From: Myxococcota bacterium
GTDB lineage: Bacteria; Myxococcota; Polyangia; GCA-2747355; JAKLHH01
DNA length: 6,749 nt
Direction of reading: 5' to 3'
Assembly: GCA_022710245.1 (NCBI GenBank)
Contig: JAKLHH010000423.1
Location: 1 to 6,749, forward strand
The position numbers were made by a program, and so were the translations under genes. The stretch's first letter is position 1; every line of letters starts with the position of its first letter. A model generated the notes under the pieces. The model saw nothing but the letters and a program-made list of their open reading frames with translations, was not told the DNA's origin and searched no databases. Positions 1 through 5,132 of this stretch are shown piece after piece.

Positions 1-532
1 TGCCGCCGGTCTCGGTGTCGTCGCTGCCGAGGTAGCAGCCACGATCGCCCGTCTGCACTCCGGGGCTGCCGCCCGGAGTGTCGACGATGCCGTCGCCGTC
101 GTCGTCGGCGCCGTTGTTGCAGATGGCGGCCTTCGGGTCCGGAGCCGGCCAGTAGCCCACGTCCGCGGCGACCAGGCGCACGGGACCGAAGGCGCCGGTC
201 ACCGACACCTTGATGTTCCGCTTCACGCCGCCCACGAAGCCGAGCACCAGCGGATCCGGCTCCAGCGTGCCGGTCGGCTCCACCGTCACCACGGCGGTGC
301 CGTCGTAGTTCTCGTCGATCTGATCCGGCGCGTCGTTGCGCAGCGCCTCCACGTCGATGGTGAAGCTGTGCGCCTGGGTGGCGGAGAAGGGCAGCGGCTT
401 GTCCACCGTGCCGAGCTCCGGCTTGCCCACGAAGGTGACGCGGAAGGAGCCGACCTCCTTCTGCAGCGGGTGGCTGCGGCTGCAGCCGCCGAGGAGCAGC
501 AACGCCGCGGCTAGCGTGGTGACGCGCTTCAT
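1..532 (-). CDS. Partial lipoprotein with Asp-rich myxobacterial motif (3' end beyond left edge)
   Basis: Function unknown; predicted envelope lipoprotein. The visible 177 residues start with a short signal peptide (basic K2 and R3, hydrophobic LAAALLLL) and a lipobox LGGC with the lipidated Cys at residue 17. Residues about 28-130 look beta-rich and may form an Ig-like domain, although I recognise no named family. Residues 138-151 read CNNGADDDGDGIVD, the Asp/Gly-rich type seen in many myxobacterial secreted proteins and resembling a calcium-binding loop; a second Cys follows at 166. The ATG at 532 is chosen because AAGGA lies 5 bases upstream. In-frame upstream alternatives are ATG at 562, ATG at 571 and GTG at 580; the 562 start would add the basic stretch MRGRTRGRTS. 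The gene lies 59 bases downstream of the nucleotidase gene on the same strand with no terminator between, so it is probably cotranscribed and may work with it at the cell surface. Confidence 0.8.
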   Translation of the reverse strand, partial: MKRVTTLAAALLLLGGCSRSHPLQKEVGSFRVTFVGKPELGTVDKPLPFSATQAHSFTIDVEALRNDAPDQIDENYDGTAVVTVEPTGTLEPDPLVLGFVGGVKRNIKVSVTGAFGPVRLVAADVGYWPAPDPKAAICNNGADDDGDGIVDTPGGSPGVQTGDRGCYLGSDDTETGG

Positions 533-536
533 GCTC

Positions 537-560
537 GTCCTTCCTCTCGTCCTTCCTCTC
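537..560 (-). repeat. Perfect 12-bp tandem duplication carrying the Shine-Dalgarno sequence
   Basis: Two exact copies of a 12-base unit, GAGAGGAAGGAC on the minus strand, sit directly upstream of the lipoprotein ATG at 532. The proximal copy places AAGGA 5 bases from that ATG. A degenerate third unit (GAGAGGCAT) occupies 561-569. Because the unit is a multiple of three, the in-frame ATGs at 562 and 571 read through the repeat, so copy-number change would alter spacing or N-terminal length without breaking the frame. Confidence 0.75.
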
Positions 561-591
561 ATGCCTCTCATCGTGATCACTGCCTCCGCGC

Positions 592-3225
592 CTACTCGGG
601 CCACGGCTCCTCGGGGGTCTCCGAGGAGGTGGCGCCGAAGATGCGCTGCAGGCGGCCGTCCTCCTTCGCGTTCACGCAGGGGAGCGTGAGGCAGCGGAGG
701 GCGGCGCGGACGCGCGCGATGGCCTGGCACTTGGCGACGTTCGCGACCTTGAAGCTGGCGCAGCTCGACACGTCGCGGGCCGCGAGCCCGATACACTTGG
801 TGGGGTCGGTGCAGGAGTCGTCGGTGCAGGAGAGGAAGTTGGTCAGCCCGGCCTTCTCTGCCTTGGAGTCGGGGTCGGTCTTGGTGTAGAGCGCGGTCAG
901 CCGCGTCTGCAGCTCGTCCCGGATCGCCTTCAGGTCCTGGTCGGCGCCGAGCACGTCCCCCGCCACCGCCGCCTGCTCGATCACCTTGAGCTTCGCCTCC
1001 TGATCGGCGGTGAGCACGTAGCGCGGCGCCCGCGGGGTCCCGTTCGGGTGGTTCGCGTCGACGACGTAGTTGTCCGGGATGCGCGAGCAGGGGGCCATGC
1101 CGCGGATGTAGTCCTTGGCCGCGGCGCGGAGCGAGATGTAGAGGTTCTTCTGCGTGGTGTTCCGCTCCAGGATCTTGAAGCCGCTGCCGCCCCGCGCGAT
1201 GTAGTCGTTGGTGGAGAGGCGGTAGGAGCGATCGCAGGCGATCGGCGCCCAGCAGCGCTTGGCCGCGGGCCAGGCGGCAGGCGGGTTGGGGTGCGTCTGG
1301 CCGGTGCAGATCTCGCCGATGAACTTGCCCTGGCCGGTGACGTTGCCCTTGTCGTCGACGGTCTGCTGGTACTGGCAGTCCTTGTCATCGCGGCAGGGCT
1401 GGCCGGAGCCGCCGATGGTGACCCGCTGCGCGCAGGCCTCGCCGTTATACTCCGCGCCGGGCCGCACGCACTTGTTGCTGCCGGTGCCGGGGCAGCCGCC
1501 GCAGTTGAGCGTGGCGGTGATGCCGGCGACCTGCGCCTGCGACTGGCAGCCGCGGTTGGTCGAGCGCTGGGTGATGAAGTCCATCAGCTCCTGCACCTCG
1601 TAGCCCGAGAGGTACATCACCGTCAGCGTGTTCTCGAAGGGGAAGACGTTGGTCATCTGCTCCTCGGTGACGGCGCCGGGGACGATGTCGGAACGGATGC
1701 CGAGGGAGTTGGTCACCGCGAAGTCGGCCCAGACCTGCTCGCGGACCTGCATCGCGTCCGCGACCAGGTTGCCCACCTCGCTGTCGCCGGCGCCGGCCGC
1801 GAAGCGCTTCAGCCGGTTGGAGCTGAAGCCGACCACGGCGTCGAGCATCTGCTGGCGGTTGAGCTCGATGGTGAAGGGCTCGAGGAGCGCCAGCATGGCC
1901 GGGTCCTCGGGGAGCGTCTTGTCCATCGGGACCAGCTTGTAGCTGTGGGCGATCACCTCCCAGTCGTTGCGGCCGGAGCTGCGGCCCACGCAGCGGCGCG
2001 GCATCTTGCGGATGCACTTGCCCAGGCTGTCCTCCTCGACGCAGACCTCGGGGCTGTCGGTGAGGCGCGTGCACTGGCGGACGGTGACCGTGAGCTTGCC
2101 GGCGAACTTCAGGAAGGCGCTGGAGTGGACCAGGAGCACGTCGCGGGGGTGGCAGCCGCGCTTCTCGAGGAAGGCGATGTCGTCGTCGAGCTCCTTGATG
2201 CGATCGGCGAGGCGCGCGCTCTTCATCTGCTCCACGCAGGCCTTGTCGACCTCGACGCGGCAGTCCTCGACGCAGGTGGCGAGCTCGGCGCCCTTCAGGT
2301 CGGCGCAGTTCTTCTCCTCGCAGCGCGCCCGCGCCGGGACCTTCTTCTCCTGGGTGTCGCAGATGTACTTGTCCTTCTCGCGCTTCAGCTTGGCGACGTC
2401 GCACTCCTGGATCACGTTCGGCGGGTCCAGCGCGATGTGCAGGTGGCCGCCGAAGACGATGTCGACCCCCTCGACGCGGGGGATGTACTCGAGGTCGTCG
2501 TGGTAGCCCGTGTGGGAGGCGACCACCACCAGATCCACCATGGGCCGCACGAAGTCCACGTACTGCTGCAGGACCTCCTTGCTGCTGAGCGGGGTGATGC
2601 CGAGGCTGTTGCCGGTCTTGAAGATGGAGCGCATGGCGCCGAGGTCGCCGAGGCCGATGACGCCCACGCGCAGCCCCTTCATGTTGACGATCATGTAGGG
2701 CTGGCCCACGCGGCCGGTGATCGGGTTGCCCGGGCGGGTCGGATCGTCGAAGAGGTAGTTCGCGGCGAGGAGCGGGAAGTTGGCGAACTTCTCCGCCTTC
2801 TGCACGAACTTGGTGGCGCCGTTATCGAACTCGTGGTTGCCGATGGTGAAGGCGTCGACCGCCATCTGACTCATCGCGCGGAACTCGGGCTCGCCGCCGA
2901 AGCTGTTGAAGATCGGCGCTCCCTGGAAGACGTCCCCCGTCTCGATGTAGGCGAAGCGCTCGTTGTCGCGCCGCTCCTGCCGGACCAGCGCGGCGAGGCG
3001 CGCCATGCCGCCGAAGGGCGCGTTCGCGGGCTTGAGCCCCATGTTCTGGTCGGTCAGCCCGACGTCGAGGCTGTACGGGATCAGCCGCGAGTGGATGTCA
3101 GAGGTGTGGAGGAAGACGAGCTCCACGTCCTGTCCGTCGAGATCAGGCTGATCGGGCCGGTCGATGCAAGCGCCGAGGCAGAGGGCGACTACCCCCGCCA
3201 GACCCCCGATGAGGCGCAGGTTCAT
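592..3225 (-). CDS. 5'-nucleotidase/UshA-family metallophosphoesterase lipoprotein with Cys-rich insertions
   Basis: Predicted surface or periplasmic lipoprotein that hydrolyses nucleotides, or a related phosphoester, with a two-metal centre. The signal peptide ends in lipobox LGAC (lipidated Cys 20). The N-terminal metallophosphatase domain has every expected motif: TSDIH (D43, H45), GDVFQG (D98), GNHE (N130, H131), H238 in ASHTG, and GGHLH (H261, H263). The 5'-nucleotidase C-terminal domain starts near 455, with GNLVADAM (485-492), NSLGIR (506-511) and the base-binding strand STNDYIARGGSGF (671-683), where S681 occupies the position usually Asp (GGDGY). Family members usually run about 500-650 residues; this one has 877 because of insertions at about 270-362 (charged helices) and 556-666, plus a long C-terminal extension. 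By my count 30 cysteines besides C16 and the lipidated C20 all fall after residue 274. AAGGAG 7 bases upstream supports the start at 3225. It is the first gene of a likely operon with the lipoprotein gene ending at the left edge. Family assignment is firm; the substrate is inferred. Confidence 0.95.
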   Translation of the reverse strand: MNLRLIGGLAGVVALCLGACIDRPDQPDLDGQDVELVFLHTSDIHSRLIPYSLDVGLTDQNMGLKPANAPFGGMARLAALVRQERRDNERFAYIETGDVFQGAPIFNSFGGEPEFRAMSQMAVDAFTIGNHEFDNGATKFVQKAEKFANFPLLAANYLFDDPTRPGNPITGRVGQPYMIVNMKGLRVGVIGLGDLGAMRSIFKTGNSLGITPLSSKEVLQQYVDFVRPMVDLVVVASHTGYHDDLEYIPRVEGVDIVFGGHLHIALDPPNVIQECDVAKLKREKDKYICDTQEKKVPARARCEEKNCADLKGAELATCVEDCRVEVDKACVEQMKSARLADRIKELDDDIAFLEKRGCHPRDVLLVHSSAFLKFAGKLTVTVRQCTRLTDSPEVCVEEDSLGKCIRKMPRRCVGRSSGRNDWEVIAHSYKLVPMDKTLPEDPAMLALLEPFTIELNRQQMLDAVVGFSSNRLKRFAAGAGDSEVGNLVADAMQVREQVWADFAVTNSLGIRSDIVPGAVTEEQMTNVFPFENTLTVMYLSGYEVQELMDFITQRSTNRGCQSQAQVAGITATLNCGGCPGTGSNKCVRPGAEYNGEACAQRVTIGGSGQPCRDDKDCQYQQTVDDKGNVTGQGKFIGEICTGQTHPNPPAAWPAAKRCWAPIACDRSYRLSTNDYIARGGSGFKILERNTTQKNLYISLRAAAKDYIRGMAPCSRIPDNYVVDANHPNGTPRAPRYVLTADQEAKLKVIEQAAVAGDVLGADQDLKAIRDELQTRLTALYTKTDPDSKAEKAGLTNFLSCTDDSCTDPTKCIGLAARDVSSCASFKVANVAKCQAIARVRAALRCLTLPCVNAKEDGRLQRIFGATSSETPEEPWPE

Positions 3226-3232
3226 GGGACGA

Positions 3233-3238
3233 CTCCTT
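3233..3238 (-). promoter_or_regulatory. Ribosome binding site of the nucleotidase gene
   Basis: AAGGAG on the minus strand ends 7 bases before the ATG at 3225. It is a strong Shine-Dalgarno match at good spacing and fixes the start, which also begins a convincing lipoprotein signal peptide. Confidence 0.8.
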
Positions 3239-3250
3239 GAGGGAGCGCGG

Positions 3251-3275
3251 GCGCGTCCGCCAGCGACGGACGCGC
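3251..3275 (-). promoter_or_regulatory. Hairpin in the 5' leader of the nucleotidase gene
   Basis: A perfect 9-bp GC-rich inverted repeat (GCGCGTCCG / CGGACGCGC) with a 7-base loop lies 12 bases upstream of the RBS. No T run follows on the minus strand, so an intrinsic terminator is unlikely. It could stabilise the mRNA or tune translation, if transcription starts upstream of it. Confidence 0.45.
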
Positions 3276-3341
3276 GAGCAAGCGAGCGAGCAGGTGAGGA
3301 ACGCTCGAAGAGATGATCACTGCTGGCTTCTCAACCGCGCC

Positions 3342-3371
3342 AGTATGCACCCGACGCGGCGAGCAAGTCAC
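3342..3371 (-). promoter_or_regulatory. Weak sigma70-like promoter candidate for the nucleotidase operon
   Basis: On the minus strand, GTGACT (3371-3366) and CATACT (3347-3342) each match 4 of 6 consensus bases and are separated by 18 bases, in a locally AT-richer patch about 115 bases before the ATG. An inverted repeat GAGCAA / TTGCTC (3361-3366 and 3385-3390) overlaps the -35 box and could be an operator. The match is weak and could be chance. Confidence 0.25.
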
Positions 3372-3511
3372 CATGAGAGTTTTGTTGCTCACCCCGTCGG
3401 CGCGGACCTGACGCGAGGCGGCGGCAGACAGCCGGACGCGGACCTCGGCGCCCGGCTGCGACCGGCGCGCCAGCCCGGAGGCCGAACGCAGACGGGTGGG
3501 TCCTGGTCAGC

Positions 3512-3727
3512 TCAGCGGCGGGGGGGCTCGAGCTCCGAGGAGGGCGGCGGCTCCGCGCGGAAGGGCGGGTCCACCTCGGTCGGCATCGCCTCGAACTCGG
3601 CCTCGGCCTCCACCAATTGCGGGTCCTCGCGGCCTCCGGCCGCTCCGGGATGAGACGGCCGCAATTCGCCCTGCTCGGGGGAGACCGGGACCACGATCAG
3701 AGGCTCGGAGTGGTGCGGATGGCCCAT
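3512..3727 (-). CDS. Possible small hypothetical protein (71 residues)
   Basis: I do not recognise this protein. The reading frame starts with MGHPHHSEPLIVVPV and continues as a Pro/Glu-rich, acidic, low-complexity chain ending EPPRR. It has no cysteine, signal peptide or membrane segment. Nearly 90 percent of its codons end in G or C by my count, which suits coding sequence in this genome but also fits GC-rich non-coding DNA. There is no good Shine-Dalgarno sequence before the ATG at 3727. The frame stays open upstream to 3868, but that extension would run through the tRNA promoter and into the tRNA gene, so it is not believed. It lies alone between the tRNA and the nucleotidase leader. Confidence 0.3.
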   Translation of the reverse strand: MGHPHHSEPLIVVPVSPEQGELRPSHPGAAGGREDPQLVEAEAEFEAMPTEVDPPFRAEPPPSSELEPPRR

Positions 3728-3792
3728 GCCTGGAATATCGGCAGCCGCGGGCGTGACTGTAGAGAGAATGTGGGCGCACCGGACGGTCAGGC

Positions 3793-3821
3793 TTGACATC
3801 CGTCGCGAGCGCCAATATATA
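3793..3821 (+). promoter_or_regulatory. Sigma70-type promoter of the tRNA-Leu gene
   Basis: A perfect -35 box TTGACA (3793-3798) and a -10 box TATATA (3816-3821) are 17 bases apart. A GC-rich discriminator (GGTCCGCCC) follows, typical of stable-RNA promoters under growth-rate or stringent control. The predicted transcription start near 3828 leaves a 5' leader of about a dozen bases before the mature tRNA, to be removed by RNase P. Confidence 0.85.
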
Positions 3822-3840
3822 TGGTCCGCCCTGGCCGTCT

Positions 3841-3922
3841 GCGAGGATGGCGGAATTGGTAGACGCACTAGCTTGAGGGGCTAGCGGGGCGACCCGTGGG
3901 GGTTCGAGTCCCCCTCCTCGCA
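3841..3922 (+). tRNA. tRNA-Leu (anticodon GAG)
   Basis: A complete class II tRNA cloverleaf. The acceptor stem pairs GCGAGGA (3841-3847) with TCCTCGC (3915-3921), with discriminator A at 3922, the usual base for leucine tRNAs. The D arm contains AATTGGTAGA. The anticodon stem CTAGC/GCTAG encloses the loop TTGAGGG, with anticodon GAG at 3875-3877. A long variable arm with its own GGG/CCC stem precedes the T arm, GGGGG-TTCGAGT-CCCCC. CCA is not encoded and must be added by nucleotidyltransferase. It reads CUC and CUU; CUC is frequent in the neighbouring genes. Confidence 0.97.
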
Positions 3923-3927
3923 CTTCC

Positions 3928-4521
3928 TTGAAAGTAGCACGTTCCACCGGCCACCTGACCGTACGGGTGGCCCTCGTTTTTTATGGCGCCCTGGTCGCGG
4001 CCGCCCTGGGCTGGGTGGCGCTCGCCGGCAGGCCGCTCTCCTCGCTGCTGCCCGGATCCGCGGGCGCGGTGCGCGCGGCCATCAGCGCGGGCCTCGGCCT
4101 CGCGCTCGGCCTCCTGGTGGTCGGCCTCTCGCGCGCGCTCCTCGCCTGGACCGCGTGGGGGCGCGGGCTCTTCGCCTGGTTCGCGGGCGTGCTCGGGCCG
4201 CTCTCCGCGGGCGAGGTGGCGGTCCTCGCCGCCTCCTCCGCGGTCGGCGAGGAGCTCTTCTTCCGCGGCGCCATGCAGCCCGCGCTCGGGCTCCTCGCGA
4301 CCTCGGGGATCTTCGCCGCCCTGCACCTGCCGCAGCGCCTGCGCTACCTGCCGTGGACCGCCAGCGCGGCCGCGCTCGGGCTCGCCTTCGGCCTCCTCGC
4401 GCAGCGCACGGGGGATCTCGGCGGCGCCATCGTCGCGCACGCGGTGATCAACGGGCTCAACCTGTACCAGGTGGCGCGGGTGGCGAGGGTGGCGCGAGGG
4501 GACGGCCCGTCGAGGCCCTGA
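3928..4521 (+). CDS. CPBP family (CAAX protease / Abi-like) intramembrane metalloprotease
   Basis: Predicted integral membrane protease of the CPBP (Rce1-related) family; bacterial members act in bacteriocin immunity, protein processing or unknown roles. All three family motifs are present in the 197 residues: EELFFRG (E108, E109, R113), FAALH (F129, H133) and HAVIN (H171, N175). About six hydrophobic segments are visible, near 14-32, 52-73, 93-107, 117-132, 143-158 and 165-180. The start is uncertain. TTG at 3928 gives a basic N-terminus before the first helix but lies only 5 bases after the tRNA and has no Shine-Dalgarno sequence. GTG at 3967 begins directly at the first helix but lies in the 3' arm of a terminator-like hairpin. 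No separate promoter is evident, so expression may depend on read-through from the tRNA promoter. The C-terminal tail is short and basic. Substrate unknown. Confidence 0.88.
   Translation: MKVARSTGHLTVRVALVFYGALVAAALGWVALAGRPLSSLLPGSAGAVRAAISAGLGLALGLLVVGLSRALLAWTAWGRGLFAWFAGVLGPLSAGEVAVLAASSAVGEELFFRGAMQPALGLLATSGIFAALHLPQRLRYLPWTASAAALGLAFGLLAQRTGDLGGAIVAHAVINGLNLYQVARVARVARGDGPSRP
3949..3982 (+). terminator. Terminator-like hairpin after the tRNA, inside the CPBP coding start
   Basis: GGCCACC (3949-3955) pairs with GGTGGCC (3966-3972). Two further inner pairs (one of them G-U) leave a 6-base loop. After CTCG comes a run of six T (3977-3982), rare in such GC-rich DNA. This suits intrinsic termination of the tRNA transcript 27 bases after the tRNA end. 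The 4-base gap between stem and T run may weaken it. It overlaps codons about 8-19 of the downstream membrane-protein frame, and its 3' arm contains the alternative GTG start at 3967. Confidence 0.6.
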
Positions 4522-4559
4522 GGCGGCGCCGCGCGATCCACGATCCGGGTCGCCCGCGG

Positions 4560-4604
4560 GAGGTGGCGAGGGCAGCGACCGCCGGTCCCTCGCCTCGCCA
4601 CCTC
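4560..4604. terminator. Long inverted repeat downstream of the CPBP gene
   Basis: GAGGTGGCGAGG (4560-4571) and CCTCGCCACCTC (4593-4604) form a perfect 12-bp stem. The 21-base loop contains a smaller hairpin GACC-GCC-GGTC (4577-4587). An alternative 8-bp pairing of 4565-4572 with 4587-4594 is also possible. It lies 38 bases after the CPBP stop codon and 91 bases before the next ATG. No T run follows, so it may end transcription only weakly, or instead protect the 3' end of the message. Confidence 0.45.
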
Positions 4605-4695
4605 GCGGCGCCGATCCTCCCCGGACCTGGTGGGCCGAGCGCGTCCGCCGCCCGGCACGCCGCTTGAACTACGCCCCGCCAGGAAGGAGGAGCTC

Positions 4696-5070
4696 ATGCG
4701 GATGATCCTCACCACGCTGGCCGTGCTCACGCTCGCGACGAGCGCTGCCGCGGAGCCGAACCGGGCCCTGCTCGCGCCGAAGCTGGCGTCTCTGGCCAAC
4801 GCCTACATCAGGTGCAAGGAGGAGTCGAAGCGCTACGAGGTCGCCTACCAGGTCTACCGGGTGACGGGCTGGAAGTGGGCGCTCGGGTTGCTCCCCCACA
4901 AGGCCGTGCTCGACGGCTACGAGGCCTGCCAGCGCCTGGAGCAGCACCGCCCGATCACCATCCGCCCGGTCGGCGTCGAGGTCTACCGGTCCTTGGACCG
5001 CCGCCTCGGGCCCGCGTCGACGCTGCGCAGCTGGGCGGACCTCCACCTGTGGCTGCAACTGGCGCGCTGA
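4696..5070 (+). CDS. Small secreted protein of unknown function (124 residues)
   Basis: I do not recognise a family. The start at 4696 is set by GGAAGGAGG ending 5 bases upstream, a near-perfect Shine-Dalgarno sequence. The N-terminus (MRMILTTLAVLTLATSAAA) is a classic Sec signal peptide with a probable signal peptidase I cut after A19, leaving about 105 residues. The mature part has two cysteines, C40 and C78, that could form one disulfide. Its first half looks helical (ALLAPKLASLANAYIRC) and it has an aromatic stretch (GWKWALGLL, 58-66) and a charged C-terminal half ending WADLHLWLQLAR. A longer frame opens at GTG 4630 but would bury the signal peptide and ignore the RBS. The gene lies 174 bases after the CPBP gene with a hairpin between, so it may have its own promoter. 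It is convergent with the E2-like gene, 62 bases away. Confidence 0.8.
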   Translation: MRMILTTLAVLTLATSAAAEPNRALLAPKLASLANAYIRCKEESKRYEVAYQVYRVTGWKWALGLLPHKAVLDGYEACQRLEQHRPITIRPVGVEVYRSLDRRLGPASTLRSWADLHLWLQLAR

Positions 5071-5076
5071 TCAGCG
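5065..5076. repeat. 12-bp perfect palindrome over the stop codon
   Basis: CGCTGATCAGCG is self-complementary and centred on the end of the TGA stop codon of the small secreted protein gene, in the short gap between convergent genes. A second GATCA follows at once. It lacks a T run and a loop, so it is not a convincing terminator. It may be chance or a protein-binding site. Confidence 0.35.
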
Positions 5077-5132
5077 ATCACGATCCTCGAACACTTCGAC
5101 GCGCCAGCAGGGCGGGCGGGGTCCGGGCGCGC

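Larger units (their letters stand above)
3226..3840. other. Long intergenic region between the nucleotidase operon and the tRNA
   Basis: This 615-base stretch holds the nucleotidase leader, with its RBS and a 9-bp hairpin at 3251-3275. It also holds a weak promoter candidate near 3342-3371, an uncertain 71-residue minus-strand reading frame at 3512-3727, and the tRNA promoter at 3793-3821. Bases about 3310-3400 are visibly richer in A and T than the surroundings, as expected for a promoter region. I see no convincing gene in 3391-3511. Confidence 0.6.

Noticed and set aside
574..583. TGATCACTGC shared with 3314-3323, both upstream of minus-strand genes
   Set aside because: A shared 10-mer is expected by chance in a window of this length, and the flanking bases do not match.
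1048..3240. Very long plus-strand open frame (about 730 codons) opposite the nucleotidase gene
   Set aside because: Its translation is a low-complexity Val/Ala/Asp/Leu/His/Arg chain with no motif. It is the antisense shadow expected in GC-rich coding DNA, while the minus strand has a complete, motif-rich enzyme.
3901..3922. Possible integration (att) site at the 3' end of tRNA-Leu
   Set aside because: I found no second copy of the tRNA 3' end in the window and no integrase or phage-like gene nearby.
3868..4440. Minus-strand frame opposite the CPBP gene
   Set aside because: Glu/Arg/Gly/Ala-rich shadow; the plus strand shows three intact CPBP motifs and membrane helices.
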